Part shown: piece by piece, positions 8,381-18,300 of the stretch | How positions within the stretch are numbered: position 1 is the stretch's first letter | Layout of the letters: each line of letters starts with the position of its first letter | Source: Thalassobellus sediminis | GTDB lineage: Bacteria > Bacteroidota > Bacteroidia > Flavobacteriales > Flavobacteriaceae | Direction: 5' to 3' | Length of the DNA: 64,000 bases | NCBI RefSeq assembly: GCF_044386045.1 | Contig: NZ_JBISCD010000040.1 | Span: 1,798,001-1,862,000, forward strand | The notes under the pieces: model-generated | Seen by the model: only the letters and a program-made list of their open reading frames with translations | The model's database searches: none | Told to the model about the DNA's origin: nothing | Program-made: the position numbers and the translations under genes

Positions 8381-9004
8381 ATGAAGAAAATTATTAAATA
8401 CATTATTATAGCAGTTATTGTAATTGTGTCTCTTTATAATTCTGTTTATTTCGAATCATTAGATAAAGTTAAAAAAGGACAAGAAGCATTAGTGTTTGAT
8501 GCCAAAGAATATGCAAGTGATTTCATGACTAATAAAAAAGAAGCTTTGCTAGCTATAGATGCAAGTGAATTTTTATTAGAGGCAGTAAAAGATGTTAAAA
8601 GCTATGCTGAGCAAAATGGTAAAAAGCTTGGGATTAGTAATGATTATAATTTTATTTTGGAAGGAAATGCTACAGTTATTTCTATTGAAGAAGAAAATGT
8701 TATTGTTCAACTTAATGAGAATAACGAACAAAATATAAAGATTGCTACCGATTTTATTTTTGGTAATGCCATTAGAGATGGAAGTGCTTTAGCTGATATT
8801 GGGACTTTTCAAAACACGATGGATTTTAATACTATTTCAGTTGAATTAAACAATATTGTGAGAGAGACTATTGTGCCTTCTTTTTTAAAAACAGTAAAAG
8901 AAGGTGATGCCATATATTTTAAAGGCGCTACTAAAATCAATATAAAAAATCCTGATTTAAAAGAGTTAAGAGTGATTCCACTTATTTTAAAACTTAATAA
9001 TTAA
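8381..9004 (+). CDS. DUF2291 family membrane-anchored protein
   Basis: This 207-residue protein has one N-terminal hydrophobic segment (IIKYIIIAVIVIVSLYNSVYF, residues about 4-24; uncleaved anchor or signal) and a soluble domain that should face the periplasm. The DUF2291 region includes a small beta-domain (VISIEEENVIVQLN) and the conserved FGNAIRDGSALADIGTF (about 127-143). DUF2291 genes are recurrently found in operons for RbsABC-type sugar importers, as here between the binding protein and the ATPase, but no biochemical role is established that I know of. It starts 72 bp after the binding-protein gene, the largest gap in the operon, and ends 4 bp before the ATPase. An accessory role in transport is inferred from context. 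Confidence 0.75.
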   Translation: MKKIIKYIIIAVIVIVSLYNSVYFESLDKVKKGQEALVFDAKEYASDFMTNKKEALLAIDASEFLLEAVKDVKSYAEQNGKKLGISNDYNFILEGNATVISIEEENVIVQLNENNEQNIKIATDFIFGNAIRDGSALADIGTFQNTMDFNTISVELNNIVRETIVPSFLKTVKEGDAIYFKGATKINIKNPDLKELRVIPLILKLNN

Positions 9005-9008
9005 GACT

Positions 9009-10529
9009 TTGGAAAATCAACCTAACATATTATTGCAAGCCAAAAGTATTACTAAAAAATTTGGAGGTGTTGTTGCGTTAAACGATGTAAATCTTGATGT
9101 ACATACAGGAAAAGTAAATGTTATAGTTGGTGAAAATGGTGCAGGAAAATCGACCTTGATGAAAATTTTATCTGGTGTATATCCTGACTATGAAGGGAAA
9201 CTGCTTTTAAATAATGAGCAAGTTAACTTTAATAACCCAAAAGAAGCTATGCAAAAAGGGATAGCTATAATTCATCAAGAATTAAATTTAATTCCTTATT
9301 TAAGCATTGCCGAAAATATTTTTTTAGGAAGAGAAATACAAAATGCGTTTGGAATCATTGATTCTAAACAAATGAATCAGAAAACCAAAGAACTGTTAAC
9401 GCGTTTAGATTGTAACTTAAATCCGAAAACCTTAGTTTCTGAGTTACGAGTAGGAGAACAACAACTTATAGAAATTGCTAAAGCACTTTTAGAGGAAGCT
9501 AAAATAGTTATTATGGATGAGCCTACTTCGGCGATTTCAGATACCGAAGTGGAGTCCCTTTTTAAAATTATAGCATCACTTAAAAAAGACAATGTTTCCA
9601 TTTTATACATTTCTCATAAACTAGATGAGCTTTTTGTAATTGCTGATAGATTTATTGGTTTAAGAGATGGTAAAACGGTTGGAACTATTGAGAATGCAAA
9701 AGATGCTAATAAAGACGATCTTATTCGTTTAATGGTTGGTAGAGATATAAAAAATCTATATAAGAAAGATGATGTTCCGTTTGGAGATGAAATTCTTAGG
9801 GTAGAAAATATTTCACTTCCAAACCCAAATAATAAATCTAATTTTTTAATAAAGGACATCAATTTCACTGTTAAAAAAGGAGAGGTTTTAGGGGTTTTTG
9901 GATTAATGGGAGCTGGAAGAACAGAGTTGCTTGAAACGTTGTTTGGGTTACACTCAAAAGTTATGTCTGGATCTGTTTTTGTTGATAATAAAGCTGTAAA
10001 AATAAAATCGGTAATGGATGCCATTGAAAATGGTTTAGGACTGGTTCCTGAAGATAGAAAAGAAGATGGTTTGGTTTTACAGATGGAGATTAGTAAAAAT
10101 GTTAGTATGGCTAACATTGATGAGGTTGTAAAAAACGGATTTTTAAATACTAGATTAGAGGCACTTCTTTCTAAAAAATATATAGAATCTCTTAAAATTA
10201 AAACGCCTTCAGAAAAACAGCTTTCTAAAAATTTGAGTGGCGGGAATCAGCAAAAGGTTGTTTTATCTAAATGGCTTGCTACTACACCTAAAGTTTTGTT
10301 TTTAGATGAACCAACACGTGGTATTGATGTAAATGCTAAGAATGAAATTTATCACCTCATAAATAATTTAGCAAAGGACGGATTGGGAATTATAGTTGTG
10401 TCTTCTGAACTTCCAGAAATCATGGCTATTTCAGATAGAATATTAGTTTTGAGTAATTCAAGAATTTCAGGAGAATTTAATCAAGAAAATGCAAACGAAC
10501 AGGTTATTATGAAAGCAGCTACTTCATAG
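9009..10529 (+). CDS. Sugar ABC transporter ATP-binding protein (RbsA-like, two nucleotide-binding domains)
   Basis: This 506-residue cytoplasmic ATPase has tandem ABC domains. Domain 1 has Walker A GENGAGKSTL (about 42-51), a signature-like ELRVGEQQLIEIAKALL and Walker B IVIMDEPTSAI. Domain 2 has a degenerate Walker A (GLMGAGRTELL, Arg for Lys), a canonical signature LSGGNQQKV and Walker B VLFLDEPTRGID. The degenerate second Walker A is normal for the RbsA/XylG group. Translation begins at a TTG at 9009; no ATG precedes the conserved N-terminal region. It energises the permease encoded next and lies 4 bp after the DUF2291 gene. Confidence 0.92.
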   Translation: MENQPNILLQAKSITKKFGGVVALNDVNLDVHTGKVNVIVGENGAGKSTLMKILSGVYPDYEGKLLLNNEQVNFNNPKEAMQKGIAIIHQELNLIPYLSIAENIFLGREIQNAFGIIDSKQMNQKTKELLTRLDCNLNPKTLVSELRVGEQQLIEIAKALLEEAKIVIMDEPTSAISDTEVESLFKIIASLKKDNVSILYISHKLDELFVIADRFIGLRDGKTVGTIENAKDANKDDLIRLMVGRDIKNLYKKDDVPFGDEILRVENISLPNPNNKSNFLIKDINFTVKKGEVLGVFGLMGAGRTELLETLFGLHSKVMSGSVFVDNKAVKIKSVMDAIENGLGLVPEDRKEDGLVLQMEISKNVSMANIDEVVKNGFLNTRLEALLSKKYIESLKIKTPSEKQLSKNLSGGNQQKVVLSKWLATTPKVLFLDEPTRGIDVNAKNEIYHLINNLAKDGLGIIVVSSELPEIMAISDRILVLSNSRISGEFNQENANEQVIMKAATS

Positions 10530-10579
10530 CTTTTTTGTAAAAAAATATATAAACAATAACTAAATAAGACGATCATAAA

Positions 10580-11551
10580 ATGACAGATGTAAAATCTACT
10601 TTAGTAAAATTTCAATCAATTATAGCGCTATTAGCGTTGTGTATTGTTTTAACTGTCTTATCTGATAAGTTTTTCACTTTAGAAAACGGGTGGAATATTG
10701 CAAGGCAAATATCTATTAATGTTTGTATTTCTGTAGGGATGACTCTAATTATACTTACTAAAGGTATCGATCTTTCAGTAGGTTCTATGTTAGCTTTTAG
10801 TGGTGCGGTAACTGCTGGACTTTTAAAATATGGGTTAGAATTTCCTGCCACCGATACTTATATTGGATTTACTGTTTTTGGAGCTATTTTAGCAGGTATT
10901 AGTATTGGTGGAATACTAGGTGTTTTTAACGGTTGGATGATAACGAAGTTTAAAGTGCCACCATTTGTAGCTACATTGGCTATGTTAACAATTGCGCGTG
11001 GTGCAACGATGTTGTGGACAGGTGGATTTCCAATAACAGGCTTAGGAGAAAATTTTGCTTTTATAGGAACTGGTTGGTTTTTAGGAATACCAATGCCTGT
11101 TTGGATTACTGTGGTAGTGGTTATTGTAGCTGTTATATTGACTAAGAAAACAAAGTTTGGTAGACATATTTATGCTATTGGAGGCAATGAAAGTGCAGCA
11201 AGATTATCTGGCATAAATATTAATAAAGTAAAAATATGGGTGTATGCCATAGCAGGTATTTTAGCTGCGGTTGGTGGAATTATTCTAACTTCTCGTTTAG
11301 ATTCTGCACAACCAAATGCGGGTATGAGTTATGAGTTAGACTCAATTGCCGCAGTTGTTATTGGAGGTACATCATTATCCGGAGGTAGAGGTTCAATTAT
11401 GGGAACTGTTCAAGGAGCGCTTATTATTGGTGTGCTAAATAGTGGTTTAGTATTGCTTAACGTATCGCCTTTTTGGCAACAAATAATTAAAGGTTTAGTG
11501 ATTTTAGTAGCTGTTATTATGGATAGATTGAATCACCCAAGCGAAGATTAA
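10580..11551 (+). CDS. Sugar ABC transporter permease (RbsC-like, branched-chain-type fold)
   Basis: This 323-residue inner-membrane protein has about eight to ten hydrophobic segments. Hallmarks of the RbsC family are ILTKGIDLSVGSMLAFSGA (about 58-76), the EAA-like cytoplasmic loop GGNESAARLSGININKVKI (about 205-223) and VVIGGTSLSGGRGSIMGT (about 257-274). It should form a homodimer with the RbsA-like ATPase and accept sugar from the lipoprotein encoded at 7343-8308. A complete ribose-type importer is uncommon in Flavobacteriaceae, which usually pair SusCD uptake with MFS or SSS importers, so the operon stands out here. Confidence 0.92.
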   Translation: MTDVKSTLVKFQSIIALLALCIVLTVLSDKFFTLENGWNIARQISINVCISVGMTLIILTKGIDLSVGSMLAFSGAVTAGLLKYGLEFPATDTYIGFTVFGAILAGISIGGILGVFNGWMITKFKVPPFVATLAMLTIARGATMLWTGGFPITGLGENFAFIGTGWFLGIPMPVWITVVVVIVAVILTKKTKFGRHIYAIGGNESAARLSGININKVKIWVYAIAGILAAVGGIILTSRLDSAQPNAGMSYELDSIAAVVIGGTSLSGGRGSIMGTVQGALIIGVLNSGLVLLNVSPFWQQIIKGLVILVAVIMDRLNHPSED

Positions 11552-11583
11552 AAAACAATTACCTTTTTAAAGTAAAATTATAC

Positions 11584-13083
11584 ATGTCAAAATCATATAT
11601 TTTATCAATTGATCAAGGAACTAGCGGAACAAAAGCAATCATTTTTGATGAATTTGGAAAGGTGGTTATTAAAACAACTGAACCTTTAAAGTCTTATTAC
11701 CCTGAATCTAGTTTTGTAGAACAAGATCCACAAGAAATTTATCAATCGGTTATAAATGCTGTTACAAATTGTATAAATCAATTTAAAGAGCAGTTTCCTG
11801 GACAAGAAAATAGTATTGTGTCTTGTGGTATTTCTAATCAAAGGGAAACGTTTGTGTTATGGGATAATAACGGAAAACCTATTCATAATGCTGTGGTTTG
11901 GCAATGCAAACGTTCTGTGGAAGTATGTGAGCGTTTAAAAGAAAATAACTTAGAAAGGGAGATAAATACTAGTACAGGGTTAACAATAGATCCTTATTTT
12001 TCAGCTACAAAGGTAACTTGGTTATACGAAAACAACGATGTTGTCAAAGAAGCAATAGATACTGGTAATGCGTTTTTCGGAACTGTTGATACTTGGTTAC
12101 TTTATAAACTTACTGGAGGAAAAAGTTATAAAACTGATTACACCAATGCTTCTCGTACGTTGTTTTATAATATTTATGATTTAGAATGGGATGCGTCTCT
12201 TTTAAAAGCATTTAAAATTGAAAATATAAACCTGCCTGAAGTTACTTTTTCTTCAGATAATTTTGGAGATTCTACTTTTGAAGGCGTTTTTAATAAACCG
12301 CTTCCTATAACAGGTATGATTGGAGATTCGCAAGCAGCTTTTTTTGGTGAAGAGTGTTTTGTTAATGGTATGGCAAAAGCAACTTTAGGAACGGGTTCTT
12401 CTATTTTGTGGAATGCTGAAAATATAGATAAGCAGGCCAATAATGGTATGTTGACCACTATTGGTTGGAGCATTGAAGGACAAGTAAATTATGCTATTGA
12501 GGGCGTAATTGTTAGTTGTGGATCTACTTTAGAGTGGTTAAAAAATCAATTGGATATTTTTACATCTCATAATGACATAGAGTCTATGGCAACATCTTTA
12601 AAAACAAATGAGGGTGTATATCTTATTCCTGCCTTTAGTGGTATGGGAGCACCTTATTGGCAAAAAGATTGGAAAGCCTCAATTCATGGTCTTACTTTTG
12701 GTACAACAAAAGAACATCTTGTAAGAGCAGCTCTAGAGTCTATAGCATTTCAGTTAAAAGATGTTATTCATTCTATAGAACAAGAAACGAATACGGCTTT
12801 AAAAGAATTAAAAGTTAACGGAGGTATTACAGCTAATGGCTTTTTAATGCAGTTTATTGCAGATTTACTAAAAACACCTATTGTAAATATGGGTATTACA
12901 GATGTCTCTGGATGGGGAGCAGCACTTGTTTCAGGTTTAGGAATTAAGTTATGGGAACAAATTAAAGATTTTCCTAAGTTACCTTCAGAGATGATAAAAA
13001 AGTATAGTCCGAATACTGATTATAATATTCCTAGCGAAGCATATCTAAATTGGCAATTTATTACTAAGCACAAAAAACAATAG
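11584..13083 (+). CDS. FGGY-family carbohydrate kinase (candidate apulose kinase)
   Basis: This 499-residue kinase shows the FGGY phosphate motif near the N-terminus (DQGTSGTKAIIFDE, about 8-21), GDSQAAFFGE and GTGSSILWN in the centre (adenosine/hinge region), and PAFSGMGAPYW near 354-364, the last being typical of the glycerol-kinase-like branch. The family phosphorylates glycerol, xylulose, ribulose, erythritol and similar polyols or ketoses. As the last gene of the operon, 32 bp after the permease, it most likely phosphorylates the ketose made by the isomerase: apulose to apulose-4-phosphate under the apiose model. A glycerol or xylulose kinase role is possible, but the gene is firmly embedded in the operon. 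Confidence 0.82.
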   Translation: MSKSYILSIDQGTSGTKAIIFDEFGKVVIKTTEPLKSYYPESSFVEQDPQEIYQSVINAVTNCINQFKEQFPGQENSIVSCGISNQRETFVLWDNNGKPIHNAVVWQCKRSVEVCERLKENNLEREINTSTGLTIDPYFSATKVTWLYENNDVVKEAIDTGNAFFGTVDTWLLYKLTGGKSYKTDYTNASRTLFYNIYDLEWDASLLKAFKIENINLPEVTFSSDNFGDSTFEGVFNKPLPITGMIGDSQAAFFGEECFVNGMAKATLGTGSSILWNAENIDKQANNGMLTTIGWSIEGQVNYAIEGVIVSCGSTLEWLKNQLDIFTSHNDIESMATSLKTNEGVYLIPAFSGMGAPYWQKDWKASIHGLTFGTTKEHLVRAALESIAFQLKDVIHSIEQETNTALKELKVNGGITANGFLMQFIADLLKTPIVNMGITDVSGWGAALVSGLGIKLWEQIKDFPKLPSEMIKKYSPNTDYNIPSEAYLNWQFITKHKKQ

Positions 13084-13410
13084 CTTTGTGTTTCGTTAAT
13101 TTTCGTTATTTTTCTTTTTTTTTCGAATTTCAGGACAGTACAGGATAGTTTAAATGATAAATTTTATTAAAATTGATATAGGAAATAAATCAGTAATTAG
13201 CTTAGTTACCTAATTGCGATTAAGTTTATTTTTTATAGTTAATTAGTTTTAGTATTTAGTGAGATTTGAATTATTATGTAATTCTTTTTTCCTTTAAAAA
13301 ACAGGGGATACAAAATAATATTTTGCTTATTCCCTTTTTTTTTAAATTACTTGATATGAGTAATTTTAAAATAATACAGTGTTTTTTAAACAATATAGCT
13401 TTTAATTCTT
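13084..13410. other. Non-coding gap between the apiose-like operon and the ECF sigma gene
   Basis: This 327-bp gap is very AT-rich, with no convincing open reading frame. It holds a T-rich stretch just after the kinase gene (13100-13125) and a rho-independent terminator near its end (13304-13343). The sigma-factor promoter must lie downstream of that hairpin or read through it; no TAnnTTTG box was found in the last 67 bp. Confidence 0.6.
13304..13343 (+). terminator. Rho-independent terminator upstream of the ECF sigma gene
   Basis: GGGGATA and TATTCCC flank a second pairing of CAAAATA with TATTTTG, followed by a run of nine T. It can end the apiose-like operon transcript about 220 bp after the kinase stop, or act as an attenuator ahead of the sigma factor gene. 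Confidence 0.7.
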
Positions 13411-13959
13411 ATGAAGAATAATGACTTTAAAATACTTGAGAAGCTCAAAAATGGAGATTCACATGCTTTTAAAGAATTATTTGATTTATATTATTTACCT
13501 CTGAGTACTTATTCTTTAAAGTACTGTGATTCTTTTTCTTTAGCCGAAGATATCGTACAAGATTTATTTATTAAATTATGGAATGATAAGTTATACTTGA
13601 ATTTTGATAAAAAAATAGGGCCTTATCTTTTTAAAGCAGTTAAAAATAATACGTTACAACAAATAAAATCGAAATATGTTTTTGAAAGCATTGAAGGTTT
13701 GGTAAATAAATTATTAGTAGAAGAGAATATTGATACTGAACACATAGACGAAAAAAGAAACCTATTATATACACAAATTGAGGCGCTTCCTAAAAAGAGT
13801 AAAGAAGTTTTTAAAGCAATTGTTTTAGATAATCTTAAATATAAAGAAGCAGCTTTAGAGTTTGGAATCACCGTGAATACAGTAAAAACGCATTATTCGA
13901 GAGCGTTAAAACAACTTAGAAATACTATTGAAATAATTATCCTTTTCTTCTTTATTTAA
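13411..13959 (+). CDS. ECF RNA polymerase sigma factor (Bacteroidota FecI-like)
   Basis: This 182-residue protein has sigma-70 region 2 (AEDIVQDLFIKLWND, about 48-62) and region 4 with a helix-turn-helix (YKEAALEFGITVNTVKTHYSRALKQLR split over about 148-174). The C-terminus ends in a short, very hydrophobic tail (IEIIILFFFI), often seen in this sigma group. It lies 87 bp before a FecR anti-sigma gene and upstream of a SusC with an STN domain. That arrangement is the trans-envelope signalling set that turns on the polysaccharide locus when ligand binds the outer-membrane transporter. Its targets most likely include the SusC promoter. Confidence 0.93.
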   Translation: MKNNDFKILEKLKNGDSHAFKELFDLYYLPLSTYSLKYCDSFSLAEDIVQDLFIKLWNDKLYLNFDKKIGPYLFKAVKNNTLQQIKSKYVFESIEGLVNKLLVEENIDTEHIDEKRNLLYTQIEALPKKSKEVFKAIVLDNLKYKEAALEFGITVNTVKTHYSRALKQLRNTIEIIILFFFI

Positions 13960-14046
13960 AAATATTTTATTTTTTTGTCACCCATTTTCAATGTTTTTTT
14001 ATTATTAATATAACACACTTTATTGTTAATATAGAACACATAAATA

Positions 14047-15213
14047 ATGATTGATGATAATCTCCATATAATAAGTCTTATTGCTGCTTATATTTCTAAA
14101 GAAATAAATGAAAAGGAATTTAAAGAATTAAATGACTGGATTAATAAAAGCCCTGAAAATGAAAAAATATTTTCAGATTATTTATTACTATACAAGAAAT
14201 CTAGAAGATTAAATTTTATTAAAAAAGTTGACAAAGATGTTGCTTGGAATCTTATAAATTCTAAAACAAATAAAAAAGCTTCAAGTAAAAAACAGACAAT
14301 TAAATTAACCTATTCTGTCTTTAAATACGCAGCCATTGCTGTTTTGTTTTTAGGAATTGGCTATTTATATCAAAGCAATTTTTTTCAAAACAACAATGAA
14401 ATCAATATTCCAATAGATAGTATAACACTTCAACTCGAAAATGGAAACGTTAAAGTTATAAAAGAAGATGGTTCAACTGAAGTTGTTGATAAAAATGGAA
14501 ATATTATTGGAAGTCAAAATGGCCAACGAATAATATATAGTAATGATATTAAAAAGGAAGTATTGGTATACAATACTTTAACGATTCCCTATGGTAAACG
14601 ATTTGAGGTAAAACTGTCTGATGGCACTATAGTTCACTTAAACTCAGGGTCTTCTTTGAAATATCCAGTAAACTTTATTGAAGGAGAGAATCGTATAGTG
14701 TTTTTAAACGGTGAAGCCTATTTTTCAGTTACCAAAGATGTTAAACATCCTTTTATTGTTAATGCAGAAGGTTTAAATGTTAAAGTATTTGGTACAAAGT
14801 TTAACGTGTCTTCTTATTCAGAAGATAAAGAAACAAATGTCGTTTTAGTTGAAGGTTCTGTTGGTATGTATGCCAATAATGAAACAACAAAAGAAGGTAC
14901 TATTTTAGTACCAGGTACTAAAGGATCCTTTAATAAAATTGATCAAAATATTTCTTCAGAAAATGTAGACACTCTTATTTATACTTCATGGATGGAAGGC
15001 GGCTTGTTTTTTAGAAAAATGACATTTAAAAATATAGCTAAAAAATTAGAGCGTCACTACAACAAGAAAATAATAATTTCAAATGAGCAATTAGAAAATG
15101 AAATATTCAATGCTAATTTTAAAGATGAACCAATTGAAAATGTTTTAGATTATTTTAAAGAAAGCTTTTTGATTAACTATAAAATTAATAACGAAACAAT
15201 ATATATTAATTAA
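14047..15213 (+). CDS. FecR family anti-sigma factor
   Basis: This 388-residue protein has a cytoplasmic N-terminal region that should bind the sigma factor, a single membrane helix (YAAIAVLFLGIGYLYQ, about 97-112), a periplasmic FecR domain (TIPYGKRFEVKLSDGT; FLNGEAYFSVTKD; VKVFGTKFNV) and a C-terminal DUF4974-like domain (MTFKNIAKKLERHYNKK) that contacts the STN domain of the TonB-dependent receptor. It follows its sigma factor and precedes the matching SusC. The order sigma-FecR-SusC-SusD shows that the locus is regulated by surface signalling instead of a hybrid two-component sensor. Confidence 0.93.
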   Translation: MIDDNLHIISLIAAYISKEINEKEFKELNDWINKSPENEKIFSDYLLLYKKSRRLNFIKKVDKDVAWNLINSKTNKKASSKKQTIKLTYSVFKYAAIAVLFLGIGYLYQSNFFQNNNEINIPIDSITLQLENGNVKVIKEDGSTEVVDKNGNIIGSQNGQRIIYSNDIKKEVLVYNTLTIPYGKRFEVKLSDGTIVHLNSGSSLKYPVNFIEGENRIVFLNGEAYFSVTKDVKHPFIVNAEGLNVKVFGTKFNVSSYSEDKETNVVLVEGSVGMYANNETTKEGTILVPGTKGSFNKIDQNISSENVDTLIYTSWMEGGLFFRKMTFKNIAKKLERHYNKKIIISNEQLENEIFNANFKDEPIENVLDYFKESFLINYKINNETIYIN

Positions 15214-15304
15214 TCCTTATAAACCCTTATGCATATGAAATAAAAAAAACTAAAATCAATACTAAAAAAATCACTTTTATTCCTTGAAATTTGGATAAAA
15301 AAAA

Positions 15305-15330
15305 CCGGAAAATGCTGCAACATTTCCCGG
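15305..15330 (+). terminator. Hairpin between fecR and susC (terminator or leader attenuator)
   Basis: CCGGAAAATG and CATTTCCCGG pair with one mismatch around a six-base loop, 57 bp before the susC start. The following bases are only moderately T-rich (CAATATTTAAG), so a leader structure that lowers or processes the sigma-fecR to susC read-through is as likely as a full terminator. Confidence 0.45.
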
Positions 15331-15386
15331 CAATATTTAAGTGATTAACTAAAATTAGTCATTCACCAATTAAACACTTTAAAAAT

Positions 15387-18300
15387 ATGAAAAAACTTCA
15401 TAACAAAAGGGGTACTAACCAGCCTTTTATGAAATTTGATTTAAAAATGAAACTAACTACACTTTTTCTTTTTGCTTCGTTTTTTAGTATGTTGGCCAAT
15501 AATGGTTACACACAGTCAATTACATTACATGTAGAAAATAAAACAGTAGCACAAATTATTGATAAAATTGAAGCTTCTTCAGAGTATAGATTTGTTTACA
15601 ATACAAAATTTGTAGATCTAAGAAGAAAAGTTTCAATTGAAGTAGAAGATGTCAAAATTGAAACAGTTTTAGAAAGGTTGTTTTATAATACAAATACATC
15701 TTTTAAAATTAAAAACACACAAGTTGTATTAAAAAACAAAGAAATTGCTCTTAACACATTAGGAGCTAAAGAACCAGTAATTCACATAGAAATTCAAGAA
15801 TATAAAGTAACTGGTAATATTACAGATGAATATGGGCAGCCTTTACCTGGTGCTAATATTCTTGAGAAGAGTACTACAAATGGTGTGCAATCAGATTTTG
15901 ATGGTAATTTTTCTTTATCAGTAAAAGATGAAAATGCTATTTTAGTAGTGTCTTATGTTGGTTTTGTAACTCAGGAAGTTAAAGCCAATACTCAGACTAA
16001 TATAAAAATTGTATTAAAAGAGGATGCTGCTGGTTTAGACGAAGTGGTAATAGTTGGTTACGGATCTCAAAAAAAATCTGATGTAACAGGTTCTGTTGCA
16101 AGAGCAGATTTAGAAACTTTTAGAGAGCAAGGTAACACAAGTATTGTACAGTCTTTACAGGGCTCTGTTGCAGGATTAAATGTTGGTGTTAGTACAGAAG
16201 CAGGTGGAGATGTAAGTTTTTCTGTAAGAGGACAAAATAATCTTGGAGGAGATGCAAGTGCCAATGCACCATTGATAGTTGTTGATGGTATTATTTTTAG
16301 AGGAACTCTGCAAGATATTAACCCTGATGATGTTCAATCGGTTGATGTATTAAAAGATGCAAGTTCTACAGCAATATATGGTTCACAAGCATCTAATGGG
16401 GTAATAATTGTAACTACAAGATCAGGTAAAAGTGGAGGAAGTGGAAAACCTACTTTTAATTATTCTGCTCGTTATAGTTTTAAGGAAGATGCCAATAGAT
16501 TAACATATGGAACAGGAGAAGATTATTTAGATCAGATTAGAGCTTTTAATTGGAAATCAGCATTTTCACAAGGACCAAATTATGATCCAAATTTTGATGT
16601 CTTAACAGGTTTAGATCCACAAGAAGTTGCAGGTTATAACAACGGTACTAATGTTGATTGGCAAGACCTATTAACAAGAACAGGTTTTGTTAATAATCAT
16701 AATTTAAGTATTGCAGGAAACACTGATAATATAACTTATTTTGTTTCAGGTTCTTTTTTAGAGAATGAAGAAATTATAATAGGTGATGATTATAGTAAAG
16801 TAACAGGTAGAATTAATTTAGAATTAAAACTTAATGATTGGTTGAAAATTGGTACAAATTCATTTGTTACCTCTGCAGATTATTCTGGTATAGAATTTAA
16901 CAGGGCTGATATTACATATTCTCCTTTTGCTGCAGCATATGATGATGAAGGAAACCCTATACCAAAAGTAACCGAGCGTTTTGGAAATAGTACATTGCTT
17001 ACTGCTAACGATTTAGATGTTGACAAGCGTACACATCTTAATACTACGCTTTATACGGTTATTGATATACCTTGGGTTAAAGGGCTGTCTTATAGAATGA
17101 ACTATAATAATAGTACAAGAACAAGGAGGCATAATCAGTTTTTATATGCTACACCAGATCGTGTTGCTCAGGCTAGGAAAGACTTGTTTTTTAATAAAGA
17201 TTGGACAATTGATAACATTCTATCTTATAATAGAACATTTAATGAGTTACATAATGTAAGTGCAACTTTTGTTTATGGTAGAGAAGAGCGTTATATTGAA
17301 TCTACTGAAATTGGTAGTTCTAATTTTAGTAACGAGATTTTAGGTTTTAATGATTTAAGTTTAGCGGGTGTTCAGGATGTGCAGTCTGCAGCAGAAGAAG
17401 AAAGTAGCCTTTATCAAATGGGTAGACTTAATTATAATTATGGTGGTAAATATTTTATAACGGGTACTGTTAGACGAGATGGGTTTTCTGGATTCGGAAA
17501 GGATAATAAATTTGCTGTTTTTCCTTCGATAGCGTTAGGGTGGAGTATTTCAAAGGAGAAGTTTTTTGAAAACCTTAATGAGATTTTTTCAAATTTAAAA
17601 CTTAGAATGTCTTATGGACAAAGTGGAAATAGAGCACTCCCTAGATATTCAACATTAGCAAAAGTAGACCAAAATAACGCATATGTTTTTGGAGATGGAG
17701 GACCTACTATTGGAGGTCAATTTACCTCAACAGTAGCAGCACCAAATTTAAAATGGGAAACAACTACCGGAATTAATATAGGTTTAGATTTTGCTCTTTT
17801 AAATAATAGAGTAACTGGAAATATTGAGTATTATAACACAGATACAGAAGATATTCTTATTAATATTGATATTCCATCAGTTAATGGTTTTTCTCAAGCT
17901 AGTGCAAATTTAGGTAAAGTACACAATTCTGGATTAGAGTTTATTATAAATTCTACAAACATTATTTCTGATAATTTTTCATGGTCATCAACTGTTAACT
18001 TTTCAACTAATAGGAATGAAGTCGTTTCAGTTTTAGGTAAAGATGATAATGGAGATGGAATTGAGGATGATTTACCGTCTTCAGGGTTTTTTATAGGAGA
18101 GCAATTAGGAGCAATATTTGATTATGAGATAGATCCAGATAATCCAATATATCAAATTGGTGATACCGATATTCCTGCAGGATCAGAGCCTGGTTTTTAC
18201 AGACTTGTAGATCAGAATGGAGGCGGTATTTCAAGTGTTGATGATAAAGTTATTTTAGGAAGTACAGATCCAGCATATCGCTTTGGATTAACTAATAACT

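Noticed and set aside
9614..10117. Long antisense reading frame opposite the ABC ATPase
   Set aside because: It is a shadow of the well-supported rbsA-like gene, with no recognisable domain and a biased composition.
13100..13125. T-rich stretch after the kinase gene as a terminator
   Set aside because: No stable hairpin precedes it; the structured terminator lies further on at 13304-13343.
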